Notes under the pieces: generated by a model
Database searches by the model: none
What the model saw: the letters and a program-made list of their open reading frames with translations, nothing else
What the model was told of the DNA's origin: nothing
Shown here: in pieces, positions 44,902 through 54,569 of the stretch
Layout: every line of letters begins with the position of its first letter
Numbering within the stretch: the stretch's first letter is position 1
Source: Blattabacterium cuenoti
Lineage (GTDB): Bacteria; Bacteroidota; Bacteroidia; Flavobacteriales; Blattabacteriaceae
DNA length: 64,000 nucleotides
Assembly: GCF_014252075.1 (NCBI RefSeq)
Contig: NZ_CP059209.1
Span: 291,001 to 355,000, forward strand
Direction: 5' to 3'
Made by a program: the position numbers and the translations under genes

Positions 44902-45219
44902 CTAAATTAAAATATCTAATTTTTTTCTGATATCCTCTTTAGAGGAAATTCCAATATGCATATCTTTTTTTTCTCCGTTCTTAAAAAAAATCATGGTGGG
45001 AATGCTTCGTATTCCATATTTAGAAGAATATTTTGGATTATTATCCACATTTAACTTAAAAATAAATGCTTTATTATGATATTCAGTAAATATATCTTCT
45101 AATAAAACTGACAAAGCTCGACATGGAGAACACCATGGAGCCCAAAAATCCACCAAAACGGGTTTATCCGATTCATGAACTAACTTTTCAAAGTTATCAT
45201 CGTTTATTTCTTGTAACAT
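44902..45219 (-). CDS. trxA: Thioredoxin with Cys-Ser-Pro-Cys active site
   Basis: Small dithiol reductase. The 105-residue protein has the full thioredoxin fold. The active site is FWAPWCSPCRAL, where most thioredoxins have WCGPC. The cis-Pro is in IRSIPTMIFFKNG. The Gly-to-Ser change can alter redox potential but keeps both cysteines. Likely clients in this window are the 2-Cys peroxiredoxin (14682-15314) and ribonucleotide reductase (62804 onwards). It has its own promoter-like sequence at the end of argE. Confidence 0.92.
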   Translation of the reverse strand: MLQEINDDNFEKLVHESDKPVLVDFWAPWCSPCRALSVLLEDIFTEYHNKAFIFKLNVDNNPKYSSKYGIRSIPTMIFFKNGEKKDMHIGISSKEDIRKKLDILI

Positions 45220-45242
45220 ATTTTTTCATTTAAAGAACATAA

Positions 45243-45272
45243 CAAATTTACCTTTTTTGTTTCAAATTCAAA
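45243..45272 (-). promoter_or_regulatory. Bacteroidetes-type promoter for trxA
   Basis: On the minus strand, TTTG (45272-45269), an 18-base spacer and TAAATTTG (45250-45243) match the TTG-N17-23-TAnnTTTG consensus. It overlaps the last codons of argE and would start transcription close to the trxA ATG at 45219. Confidence 0.55.
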
Positions 45273-46347
45273 AGTGAAAATCTTTTAACAAACAGATATA
45301 AATATCTATTCCTTCCATGATTTCTGAAATCAAGATGTATTCATTAGGCGTATGAGAACGGACGCTATCTCCTACTCCCATTTTAATAGTAGAAAAAGGC
45401 ATAATGCTTTGGTCTGAAAGAGTTGGAGATCCATAAGTTTTTCTTCCTATTTTTTGAGCTTTTAAAACAATGGGATGCATAGGATTTATGAAAGAAGAGT
45501 TTAAATGAGAAAAACGTGGTTTCATTTTAGAGTGAATTCTTTTTTGTATAATTTCAATTAATTCCTCATTTTTATATAACTCATTGGTCCTAATATCTAC
45601 TACAAAATAACAAAAATCAGGTATCACATTATGTTGTATTCCTCCTTGGATTTGAGTCACATTTAAGGTAGTGAAACCTAGTAATTCCGATTTTCTATAA
45701 AAAGACAAATTTCTTAAATTTTCTATGTCTTTTGTCGCGACATAAATAGCATTTATTCCTATATCTCTTGCAGAATGTCCTGTCTTTCCTTCAGCCATAA
45801 AATCCAATACCATTAATCCTTTTTCAGCAATAGCTACTTGCATCTGCGTTGGTTCTCCAACAATTCCTAAGTCTATACATCCCAATTCAGGTAAAATAGC
45901 TCTTACGCCTAAGGGGCCAGATATTTCTTCTTCCGCAGTAATTGAAAGAATTAATTTGTAAGGTAATTCAGATAAATTACTTAAATATATAAAAGTGGAT
46001 ATTAACGAAACAACGGAAGCTCCAGCATCATTACTGCCTAACCCTATAAGTTTATCTTCTTTTCTGATAGCAGAAAAAGGATCCGTTTTCCAAATTTTTC
46101 CTGGGTGAACCGTATCATGATGAGAATTTAATAGTATAGTTCTTCTATTTTCTTTTTTTAAATAGTTCGTATTTTCAGTCCATATATTGTTATATTTTCT
46201 TTTAACATGAAATCCATACTTCTGAAGATAATCTTCTATAAGAAAAGATACCTTGTTTTCTTGTTTGGATATAGAAGGAGTGTTTATAAGTTGTATAAGA
46301 AGCTCTATCGCTTCTTTCTTTAAAACTTGCAAATTGACTACGGACAT
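45268..46347 (-). CDS. argE: Acetylornithine/succinylornithine deacylase (M20 family)
   Basis: Zinc metallohydrolase expected to remove the acyl group after carbamoylation, giving citrulline. In the ArgF' route the substrate is N-acyl-citrulline. The 359-residue M20 protein has metal-site motifs LLNSHHDTVHPGKIW, GLGSNDAGASVVSLI and the catalytic glutamates in TAEEEISGPLG, plus the dimerisation domain after GKTGHSARDIG. It overlaps the end of argB by 10 bases and is the last gene of the arginine operon. Position supports ArgE over the related DapE or carboxypeptidase G2. Confidence 0.88.
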   Translation of the reverse strand: MSVVNLQVLKKEAIELLIQLINTPSISKQENKVSFLIEDYLQKYGFHVKRKYNNIWTENTNYLKKENRRTILLNSHHDTVHPGKIWKTDPFSAIRKEDKLIGLGSNDAGASVVSLISTFIYLSNLSELPYKLILSITAEEEISGPLGVRAILPELGCIDLGIVGEPTQMQVAIAEKGLMVLDFMAEGKTGHSARDIGINAIYVATKDIENLRNLSFYRKSELLGFTTLNVTQIQGGIQHNVIPDFCYFVVDIRTNELYKNEELIEIIQKRIHSKMKPRFSHLNSSFINPMHPIVLKAQKIGRKTYGSPTLSDQSIMPFSTIKMGVGDSVRSHTPNEYILISEIMEGIDIYICLLKDFHF

Positions 46348-47120
46348 ATAATAGTCTTATTATTAACATCATTTAAATAATTAGGGAGGCCTATACTGAC
46401 CTGAGATACTCCATTTTTTAATGCAAAAAAAGCATTTTCCAATTTAGGGATCATTCCATTTGTTATGGTATGATTTTCTTTCATTTTTTGAAATGAATTA
46501 AAATTTATTTTTTGAAAAAAAGATTCAGAATCCTGTATATTTCGTAATACTCCTTTTTTTTCAAAACAAAAATGTAATTCCGTTTCACAATTTTTTTCCT
46601 TTGCTAAGGATATAGCAATATAAGAAGCTATTGTATCTGCATTTGTGTTTAGTAGATTTCCCATTCCGTCATGAGTTATAGAACATAATACAGGAATGAT
46701 ATTATTTTTCAATAAAAATTTTATTAAACGTGTATTAACACTTTTGCTATTTATATCCCCCACATATCCATAATCAATATTTGTTTTTTTTCGTAAATAT
46801 GATTTAATGCAATTTCCATCTGCTCCACATAACCCAAAAGCATTACAGTAATGAGATTGTAATAGAGCTACAATATTTTTATTGATCATTCCTGCATAAG
46901 TCATAACAACTATATCCAGAGTTTCTTTATCTGTTATTCTTCTCCCTTGTATAATTTTTTGTAAAATTCCCATTTTATTTGAAATAAAATCGGCTTTTTT
47001 TCCTCCTCCATGAATCAACACTTTATATCCTTGTAGTTGACAAAAAGATTTCAAAGAAAAATTAAGATCCTTTTGGTCATTAATTAAATGACCTCCAATT
47101 TTAACTATATGAATTTTCAT
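46338..47120 (-). CDS. argB: Acetylglutamate kinase
   Basis: Phosphorylates N-acetyl (or N-succinyl) glutamate, the second step of arginine synthesis. The 260-residue amino-acid-kinase-fold protein starts MKIHIVKIGGHLINDQ and has KVLIHGGGKKADFIS, the glycine loop. Also present are LCGADGNCI, NTNADTIASYIA and the C-terminal GMIPKLENAFFAL. It has no N-terminal helix of the arginine-inhibited hexameric type, so it may be insensitive to feedback, which is an inference from length. Four-base overlap with argF'. Confidence 0.93.
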   Translation of the reverse strand: MKIHIVKIGGHLINDQKDLNFSLKSFCQLQGYKVLIHGGGKKADFISNKMGILQKIIQGRRITDKETLDIVVMTYAGMINKNIVALLQSHYCNAFGLCGADGNCIKSYLRKKTNIDYGYVGDINSKSVNTRLIKFLLKNNIIPVLCSITHDGMGNLLNTNADTIASYIAISLAKEKNCETELHFCFEKKGVLRNIQDSESFFQKINFNSFQKMKENHTITNGMIPKLENAFFALKNGVSQVSIGLPNYLNDVNNKTIICP

Positions 47121-48085
47121 GATAAAGATTGTAGAATTTTTAAAAAAATTATTTGTGAAGCAAAAATTCTATTTTCTGCTTGTTGCAATACAATGGAATG
47201 TTTTCCATCTAAAACAGAATCTTCAACCACAACATTTCTCCTGACAGGTAAACAATGCATAAATTTAGCTTCATTGGTAAGTTTCATTTTATTTACAGTG
47301 ATCATCCAGTCAGAATTTTTACAGAGCATTTTTCCATAATCTAAATAACTACTCCAATTTTTTGCATAAATAAAATCTGCATTTATAAAAGCCACATCTT
47401 GATGATGTGTGGTAAAAACTCCATTAGAAAATATCTTATGAAGATCGTATTTTTCTGGACACGCAATAGTGAAATCTATTTTATCTATTTTTGATATCCA
47501 TTGAGAAAAAGAATTTGCCACTGAATGAGGCAATGGTTTAATATGAGGAGCCCAACTTAACACTACTTTACATCTTTTTTTAAAAAAAGATGTAAATTCG
47601 GCAATAGTCATTACGTCTGCTAAAGACTGTAAAGGATGCAAAGTTGCACTTTCCATGTTAACGACTGGGACTCTAGAATATTTTAATATTTTATTAAAAA
47701 TTATTTCTTTGTAATCATAATCTCTATCTGATAAACTAGGAAAAGTTCTGACAGCAAGAATATCACAATATATGCTCATGACAGAAACAGCTTCTTTAAG
47801 ATGTTCTTGTGTCATTTTCATTACAGTTCCATCATTCATTTCAATTTTCCAAGAATCCTTATGAACATCTAATATCCAAGTATTGCATCCTAAGTTAAAA
47901 GCTGCTTTTTGACAACTAATTCTTGTCCGTAAACTAGGATTAAAAAAAACCAATCCAATTGTTTTATTTTTTCCAATATGTTTAAATTCATATGGATTTT
48001 TCTTTAAAAAAAGAGCTTCTTTAATTAGATCATATACGTTAATAACATCTTCTACGCTAAAAAATTTTTTCATAAACTTTTTCAT
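47117..48085 (-). CDS. argF': N-acyl-ornithine carbamoyltransferase (ArgF' type)
   Basis: Carbamoylates an N-acylated ornithine, as in Bacteroides (N-succinylornithine) and Xanthomonas (N-acetylornithine), instead of free ornithine. The 322-residue product has the carbamoyl-phosphate motif FFNPSLRTRISCQKAAFNLG, where classical OTCase has STRTR, and the C-terminal FMHCLPVRRNVVVEDSVLDG, which marks this subgroup. From sequence alone I cannot decide acetyl versus succinyl. It lies directly after carB (four-base overlap), placing the producer and user of carbamoyl phosphate side by side. Confidence 0.88.
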   Translation of the reverse strand: MKKFMKKFFSVEDVINVYDLIKEALFLKKNPYEFKHIGKNKTIGLVFFNPSLRTRISCQKAAFNLGCNTWILDVHKDSWKIEMNDGTVMKMTQEHLKEAVSVMSIYCDILAVRTFPSLSDRDYDYKEIIFNKILKYSRVPVVNMESATLHPLQSLADVMTIAEFTSFFKKRCKVVLSWAPHIKPLPHSVANSFSQWISKIDKIDFTIACPEKYDLHKIFSNGVFTTHHQDVAFINADFIYAKNWSSYLDYGKMLCKNSDWMITVNKMKLTNEAKFMHCLPVRRNVVVEDSVLDGKHSIVLQQAENRIFASQIIFLKILQSLS

Positions 48086-51000
48086 TTATATTCATCCCAA
48101 GCTTTTATAAACAATTGGTCCATAGATAAATTACAAAATGCTTGTATAAAAGCTTTTGCTAGACGGGCATTGGTGAGCAGAGGTATATTAAAATCAACGG
48201 AATAACGTCTTATAGCATAATCATTATCCAATTCTGATTTACTTAGATTTTTTGGAATATTAATAATAAGATCCAATTTTCTATTTTTTATCAATTCAAT
48301 AACATTTGAATATTTTTTGACATTAGGCCAATAAACTCTGATAGATGGAATTCCATTATTGGATAAAAAGTTATTGGTTCCCTCTGTCGCAAATAATATA
48401 TATCCTTTTTTATGCAATAGTTTGACTACTTCTAAAAGATCCAATTTAGATTCAATAGGACCTCCAGATATTAATATATTTTTTTTTGGAATGCTATAAC
48501 CAACAGAAAGCATGGATTTTAAAAGTGCTTCATCAAAAGTATTTCCTAAACACCCCACTTCTCCTGTGGAAGCCATATCCACACCCAAAATAGGATCTGC
48601 ATCTTGCAAACGAGAGAAAGAAAATTGAGAAGCTTTTACTCCTAAAAAATTTGTAATAAAAAAATTAGGTTCTATTTTATTTTTCTTCTTTCCAAGAATA
48701 ACTTGAGTAGCTAATTCAATCATATTAAAATGAGAAACTTTTGATACGAAAGGAAAACTACGAGATGCTCTCAAATTACATTCAATTACTTTGATTTCAT
48801 TATCTTTAGATAAAAATTGAATATTGAAAGGACCAGATATATTAAAATATTTGGAAATTTTCTTAGAAATATTAATTATTTCTTTTAATGTTGACAAATA
48901 GAGATTATGTGGAGGGTATACTAAAGTAGCATCTCCTGAATGGACTCCTGCAAATTCTACGTGTTCTGATATAGCATAATACAAAATTTCTCCATTTTGA
49001 GAAACAGCATCTAATTCAATCTCTTTTGCATTTCTAATAAATTCTGTAATAATTAATGGATATTCAGGAGATATAGATCCCTTTTCATTAAGATAATTTT
49101 GTAATTCCTCTTGATTAGAAAGAACATTCATATCTGCTCCCGAAAGAACATACGAAGGTCTGACTAATATGGGAAAATCTACTTCTTTTACAAATTGATA
49201 AATGGTATCAAAATCGGATAATTCTTTCCATCTAGGCTGTCCGATTTTTAAATAATCCATAGCATTGGAAAATTTATATCTATTTTCTACTTTGTCTATA
49301 GAAATAGGGGAGGTCCCTAAAATTTTTACTTTTCTTTCATAAAGTTTTAAAACCAAATTATTAGGAATTTGTCCTCCCATGGAAACAATTGTTCCTTTCG
49401 GATTTTCCAGTTCAATAATATCCAAGACACGTTCTAAAGTAAGTTCTTCGAAATATAATCTATCACATACATCAAAATCAGTACTCATTGTTTCAGGATT
49501 ATAATTAATCATTATTGATCTGTAAGATTCTTTATTAACAGTATTTAATGCATTGACACAACACCAATCAAATTCTACACTACTTCCAATTCTATAAACA
49601 CCAGATCCTAATGTTATAACAGATTTTCCATCTTTTTCATAAATGATATCATGTTGAATGGCATGATAGGTCAAATATAAATAATTTGTGTATGACGGAT
49701 ATTCAGAAGCTAAAGTATCAATCTGTCTCACATATGGAATTATATTTTTTTCTTTTCTATATTCTCTTATTTCTTTTTCTAAATGATAAATACTATGATA
49801 TTTACATTGATTATTTTTTTTAACAAAAAAAATACTAGCTATTTGCATATCCGAAAAACCTTTTTTCTTTGCTTCCCGTAACAATTCGTCCGGAATATCT
49901 CTCCAATTATCAAAATAATCTATCTTTTTTTTTGTTTGAAAAATATTATCAAGTTGATATAAAAACCATGGATCAATTTTGGTTAAATCATGTATCTCTT
50001 TCATAGATAGTCCTTCTTCTAAAGCTTCTTCTAAAAAGAAAATCCTTTGATCTGTAGGTTTTTTAAGTGATTCTTTCAGTAGACGATTAGATCCTAGTTT
50101 TTTTTTATGAATATTGATAAATCCTTGCATCCCGGTATCTAACATTCGAAGACCTTTTTGTAAAGCTTCTTCAAAAGAACCTCCAATAGCCATTACTTCT
50201 CCCACACTTTTCATGCTACTTCCAATTCTATTAGAAACTCCATAAAATTTTTTGAGATCCCACCTCGGAATTTTGCATACTACATAATCCAATGCTGGTT
50301 CAAAAAAAGCAGAAGTATTTTTAGTCACAGAATTCTTCAATTCATGCAAACCGTATCCTACAGACAATTTTGCCGCCACAAAAGCTAAAGGATAACCAGT
50401 TGCTTTAGATGCAAGAGCACTTGAACGAGAAAGACGTGCATTAACTTCTATAACACGATAGTCTTCTGAATTAGGATCTAATGCAAATTGAACGTTGCAT
50501 TCTCCAATTATATTAAAATTTCTGGCAATATATATAGATAATTTTCTTAAATTATAATATTCAGAATTTGTTAGAGTTTGAGACGGTGCTACTACAATAC
50601 TTTCTCCTGTATGAATTCCTATAGGATCAAAATTTTCCATATTACATACAGCAATACAATTATCAAACCTGTCTCTAACTATTTCATATTCAACCTCTTT
50701 CCACCCTTTTAAATATTCTTCTACAACAATTTGAGAAGAATAGGAAAAAGCCTTACTTACTATTTTTTTTAAATCATTAATATTTTTCGCGACCCCACTT
50801 CCCAACCCACCAAGTGTATAAGCAGATCTAATAATAATAGGGAACCCTATTTCTAAAGAATAAGAAATAGCATCATCCATAGAATGAGCCACAAAACTCC
50901 TTGCTGTTTTTATATTAATATGAGTCAACCTATTTCGAAACAAGTTCCTATCTTCACTGTGAATAATAGACTCAATAGGAGTTCCTAAGACTTGAATTTT

Positions 51001-51321
51001 ATATTTCTCTATAATTCCTTCTTGAAAGAGCTGAATTCCACAATTTAATGCAGTTTGCCCACCAAAAGACAATAGAATTCCTTTTGGTTTTTCCTTATCT
51101 ATAACACCTTTAATAAAAAATAAAGTCAAAGGAAGAAAATAAACTTTATCAGCAACTTCTTTCGAAGTTTGAATTGTGGCAATATTTGGATTAATCAATA
51201 TAGTATAAATCCCTTCCTCTTTAAGGGCTTTTAATGCTTGTGTTCCAGAATAATCAAATTCACCAGCTTCTCCTATTTTTAATGCACCTGATCCCAGGAT
51301 AAGTACTTTGTCTATTTTCAT
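48082..51321 (-). CDS. carB: Carbamoyl-phosphate synthase large subunit
   Basis: Makes carbamoyl phosphate from bicarbonate, ammonia and two ATP. At 1079 residues it is full length. The two homologous ATP-grasp halves (about 1-400 and 550-930) each have the KVLILGSGALKIGEAGEFDYSG-type start (the second as VITLGSGVYRIGSSVEFDW). An oligomerisation region and a C-terminal allosteric domain (about 935-1079) complete it. It sits inside the arginine operon, while pyrimidine genes are not nearby. In Blattabacterium, ammonia from urease or glutamate dehydrogenase could feed it, which is context knowledge rather than something visible here. Confidence 0.96.
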   Translation of the reverse strand: MKIDKVLILGSGALKIGEAGEFDYSGTQALKALKEEGIYTILINPNIATIQTSKEVADKVYFLPLTLFFIKGVIDKEKPKGILLSFGGQTALNCGIQLFQEGIIEKYKIQVLGTPIESIIHSEDRNLFRNRLTHINIKTARSFVAHSMDDAISYSLEIGFPIIIRSAYTLGGLGSGVAKNINDLKKIVSKAFSYSSQIVVEEYLKGWKEVEYEIVRDRFDNCIAVCNMENFDPIGIHTGESIVVAPSQTLTNSEYYNLRKLSIYIARNFNIIGECNVQFALDPNSEDYRVIEVNARLSRSSALASKATGYPLAFVAAKLSVGYGLHELKNSVTKNTSAFFEPALDYVVCKIPRWDLKKFYGVSNRIGSSMKSVGEVMAIGGSFEEALQKGLRMLDTGMQGFINIHKKKLGSNRLLKESLKKPTDQRIFFLEEALEEGLSMKEIHDLTKIDPWFLYQLDNIFQTKKKIDYFDNWRDIPDELLREAKKKGFSDMQIASIFFVKKNNQCKYHSIYHLEKEIREYRKEKNIIPYVRQIDTLASEYPSYTNYLYLTYHAIQHDIIYEKDGKSVITLGSGVYRIGSSVEFDWCCVNALNTVNKESYRSIMINYNPETMSTDFDVCDRLYFEELTLERVLDIIELENPKGTIVSMGGQIPNNLVLKLYERKVKILGTSPISIDKVENRYKFSNAMDYLKIGQPRWKELSDFDTIYQFVKEVDFPILVRPSYVLSGADMNVLSNQEELQNYLNEKGSISPEYPLIITEFIRNAKEIELDAVSQNGEILYYAISEHVEFAGVHSGDATLVYPPHNLYLSTLKEIINISKKISKYFNISGPFNIQFLSKDNEIKVIECNLRASRSFPFVSKVSHFNMIELATQVILGKKKNKIEPNFFITNFLGVKASQFSFSRLQDADPILGVDMASTGEVGCLGNTFDEALLKSMLSVGYSIPKKNILISGGPIESKLDLLEVVKLLHKKGYILFATEGTNNFLSNNGIPSIRVYWPNVKKYSNVIELIKNRKLDLIINIPKNLSKSELDNDYAIRRYSVDFNIPLLTNARLAKAFIQAFCNLSMDQLFIKAWDEYK

Positions 51322-51341
51322 ACTAATTTTGGAAGATTATT

Positions 51342-52442
51342 TTAATTATTGCTTCTAACAATTGAATTGATAAAAAGATCGAATAAAAATTCGGTATCCG
51401 TAGGTCCACCTGAAGCTTCTGGATGAAACTGTACCGAAAAAAAAGGTTTATAATCATGAATGATTCCTTCGCAAGTATCATCATTTAAATTTTTAAAAAA
51501 AATTTCCCATTCTTTAGGAAGATTTATTGCATCCAAAACATATCCATGGTTTTGTGATGTAATAAAACATTTTCCTGTTTTTAGTGATAAAACTGGCTGA
51601 TTATGACCTCTATGTGCATATTTTAATTTATAAGTATCACCTCCTGCTGCAATTCCCAAAAGTTGATTTCCCAAACATATACCAAATATAGGTCGTTCTT
51701 TTTTCATAGCTATACGAATATAATGTATAGGTTTTTCATAAATTTTAGGATTTCCAGGACCATTAGAAAGAACCAATCCATCAAATTCTTCATTTGTAAA
51801 ATCATAATCCCATGGAACCCTTATAATAGTACAATTTCTTCTCAAGAGACAACGTAAAATATTATTCTTTAAACCAAAGTCTACGAGCAATATTTTATAT
51901 TTTCCATTTCCATATGTGATTTTTTCATGAATAGAGACTTTTTCAGAAAGGTTATCCTGATTTGGGTCATAAAAAGGAAGATTTTCATTTTTCATTAAAA
52001 TTTTACCTAACATAGATCCTCCTTTTTTTCTAAGTTTTTTTGCAATGAATCTGGTGTCTAGGCCAAATAATCCAGGAACTCCATTTTTAGATAACCAATC
52101 AGATAGAGATAAACTCATATTCCAATGATACGGTCTGTTAGAATAATAAGAAATAATAAGCCCAGATACTTGAATTCTATCGGATTCATAAAATTTAGGA
52201 ATAGATTCATATTCTTTACAAGAAGAAGATGGAATTCCATAATTTCCTATTATCGGATAAGTATAAGTAAGGATTTGCCCTTTGTAAGAGGGGTCCGTCA
52301 TACTTTCTGTATAACCGGTCATAGCTGTATTAAATACAACCTCTCCAGAAGAGGATACTGGTGCTCCGAAATGATAAGCTTCATACCTTGTTCCATCTTC
52401 TAACATAAGGATAGCCCTGTTTCTTATTTTATTATTTTCCAT
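51342..52442 (-). CDS. carA: Carbamoyl-phosphate synthase small subunit (glutaminase)
   Basis: Hydrolyses glutamine and channels ammonia to CarB. The 366-residue product has the N-terminal CarA domain (MLEDGTRYEAYHFGAPVSS, FNTAMTGYTESMTDPSYKGQ) and a class I glutaminase domain. The nucleophile Cys is in IFGICLGNQLLGIA and the His/Glu pair in VQFHPEASGGPTDT. The triad is intact, so glutamine can be the nitrogen source. Its start overlaps the end of argD by 11 bases. Confidence 0.96.
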   Translation of the reverse strand: MENNKIRNRAILMLEDGTRYEAYHFGAPVSSSGEVVFNTAMTGYTESMTDPSYKGQILTYTYPIIGNYGIPSSSCKEYESIPKFYESDRIQVSGLIISYYSNRPYHWNMSLSLSDWLSKNGVPGLFGLDTRFIAKKLRKKGGSMLGKILMKNENLPFYDPNQDNLSEKVSIHEKITYGNGKYKILLVDFGLKNNILRCLLRRNCTIIRVPWDYDFTNEEFDGLVLSNGPGNPKIYEKPIHYIRIAMKKERPIFGICLGNQLLGIAAGGDTYKLKYAHRGHNQPVLSLKTGKCFITSQNHGYVLDAINLPKEWEIFFKNLNDDTCEGIIHDYKPFFSVQFHPEASGGPTDTEFLFDLFINSIVRSNN

Positions 52443-53583
52443 TTTTTTTATATAGATATGCTAAGGCATTCTTTAATTTTGTAAGGAATAATTTGATATG
52501 ACTTACGTTAATATTCATCGGAGGAAGTAATCGTAAAACATATGGATTGTTAGATATTCCAATAAATACTTTCTCTTTATAAATTAAAATATTTTTTAAA
52601 TCCTGAATAGGAAAATCAAATTCTACTCCTAGCATGAGCCCTCTCCCCCTTATTTTTTTAATCTCAGGAATGAGACGCAATTCTTGTAACAGTATTTTTC
52701 CCATTTTTTTTGCATTTTCAATTAAATTTTCTTTTTGAATGATTTCTAATACAGCAATTCCAGCTGTACAAGCTAAATGATTTCCACCAAAAGTAGTCCC
52801 TAACATACCATAATATGGTTTAAATTTAGGATGTATGAGTACCCCACCTATAGGAAACCCATTTCCCATCCCCTTAGCTATAGTAATTAAATCTGGTTTT
52901 ACAGGATAGAATTGGTGAGAAAAAAAAGATCCTGTTCTTCCATATCCACTTTGAACTTCGTCAATAATCAACACTGTATCGTATTTATTACAAAGATCTC
53001 TAACTTTACAAAAAAAGTCTAACCCTGGATCTACAATTCCAGATATTCCTTGTATTCCTTCAGTAATTAAAGCACAGACATCTTTGTTCTTTAATTCTTC
53101 TTCTAAAGAATCAACATTTTGATAGTCTATAAATATAGTTTCATGTTGAGCATTAAAAGGGGATACTAATTTATAGTTATCCGTAACCGATACACTTCCA
53201 CTTGTTCTTCCATGGAAAGATCCCTTAAAAGCAATAACCTTTTTTTTTCCTGTATGAAAAGAAGCTATTTTCAATGCATTTTCATTAGATTCTGTCCCAG
53301 AATTACATATAAATAAGGAATAATCTTTATATCCTGATATCTTTCCAAGAAGATTCGCCAATTTATATTTTTGAGAAATATAAACACTATTAGAATAATA
53401 GGATATTTTATGAATCTGTTCAGTTAAGGATTTTACATAATATGGATGTGAATGACCAATCGAAATCACAGCATGTCCTCCATAAAAATCTAAATACATA
53501 TTTCCTTTCACATCAAACAAATAAGATCCTTTGCTTTTATTTAATTCTATATCTAGAATAGGATAAACGTCAAATAATTTCAT
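52432..53583 (-). CDS. argD: Acetylornithine aminotransferase
   Basis: Class III PLP aminotransferase that makes N-acylornithine from the semialdehyde. It has 383 residues from ATG 53583 (MKLFDVYPILDIELNKSKG); the open frame extends to 53628 but that part overlaps argC and lacks similarity. Motifs include YLDFYGGHAVISIGHSHPYY, SGTESNENALK, IIDEVQSGYGRTGSF and the PLP lysine in TIAKGMGNGFPIGG. It lies between argC and carA. Confidence 0.93.
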   Translation of the reverse strand: MKLFDVYPILDIELNKSKGSYLFDVKGNMYLDFYGGHAVISIGHSHPYYVKSLTEQIHKISYYSNSVYISQKYKLANLLGKISGYKDYSLFICNSGTESNENALKIASFHTGKKKVIAFKGSFHGRTSGSVSVTDNYKLVSPFNAQHETIFIDYQNVDSLEEELKNKDVCALITEGIQGISGIVDPGLDFFCKVRDLCNKYDTVLIIDEVQSGYGRTGSFFSHQFYPVKPDLITIAKGMGNGFPIGGVLIHPKFKPYYGMLGTTFGGNHLACTAGIAVLEIIQKENLIENAKKMGKILLQELRLIPEIKKIRGRGLMLGVEFDFPIQDLKNILIYKEKVFIGISNNPYVLRLLPPMNINVSHIKLFLTKLKNALAYLYKKNGK

Positions 53584-53594
53584 ATTTTTTTTGA

Positions 53595-54569
53595 TTAGAA
53601 ACGAACGGATTTCAATTTTAAACCACAAGTTTCATCCAAATTAAATATAAGATTCATATTTTGTATGGCTTGACCAGAAGCTCCTTTTATAAGATTATCT
53701 ATAATACTAACAACAACCAATTTATCCTTCTCTTTAACAAGATATAAAATACATTTATTAGTATTGACTACTTGTTTTACATCGATGTTAATATCAGAAA
53801 TATTTACAAATGGATGATTTTTATAATATTCTTTATATATTTCCCTATTCTTTTTTAAAGAAAAAGTAGAATAAGTATATAAAGTGGTTATAATTCCTCT
53901 TGAGAAATTTCCTCTATAAGGGATAAAATAAACTTTAGAACAAAAATTATTTTGTACTTGATGAATGGTTTGTTCGATTTCCTGTAAATGTTGATGTTGA
54001 AAGATATTGTAAACAGAAATATTATTATTCCTCCAACTAAAATGGTTCGTTTCACTCTGTTCCCTTCCAGATCCTGTAGAACCAGTTATAGCACTAATAT
54101 GAATATTATTTTTTAATAATTGATTTTTAGCTAATGGCAAAATTGCTAAAAGAATAGCTGTAGCAAAACATCCAGGATTGGCTATATTATTCGATTTTTT
54201 TATTGTTTCTTTTTGTAACTCTGGTAATCCATAGACAAAATTTCTCTTTTTAAAAGAGGATTCATTCATGATTCTGAAATCTTGACTTAAATCAATGACT
54301 TTTGTTATTTCTGATATGTGATTCAATTCTTTTCTAGATTGTCCATGTCCTGAACAAAGAAATACTACATCTATTTCTTTTTTTAAATCACGAGTAAATT
54401 TCATATCTTTTATTTCTCCTAATAGATCTTGATGAACCAAATGAATCAATTCTCCTGTATGACTTCTACTAACTATACTTTTTATTTTTATTTTTGGATG
54501 ATGAATCATCAATCTAATTAATTCTCCAGCAGTATATCCAGCACCTCCAATAATACCTATTTCAATCAT
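53595..54569 (-). CDS. argC: N-acetyl-gamma-glutamyl-phosphate reductase
   Basis: NADPH-dependent reduction of acylglutamyl phosphate to the semialdehyde. The 324-residue product has the Rossmann start MIEIGIIGGAGYTAGELIRLM, the catalytic Cys in NIANPGCFATAILLAILP, and the His-containing segment FIPYRGNFSRGIITTLY. All catalytic elements are intact. Its start overlaps the stop of the preceding fused argG by four bases (ATGA). Confidence 0.95.
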   Translation of the reverse strand: MIEIGIIGGAGYTAGELIRLMIHHPKIKIKSIVSRSHTGELIHLVHQDLLGEIKDMKFTRDLKKEIDVVFLCSGHGQSRKELNHISEITKVIDLSQDFRIMNESSFKKRNFVYGLPELQKETIKKSNNIANPGCFATAILLAILPLAKNQLLKNNIHISAITGSTGSGREQSETNHFSWRNNNISVYNIFQHQHLQEIEQTIHQVQNNFCSKVYFIPYRGNFSRGIITTLYTYSTFSLKKNREIYKEYYKNHPFVNISDINIDVKQVVNTNKCILYLVKEKDKLVVVSIIDNLIKGASGQAIQNMNLIFNLDETCGLKLKSVRF

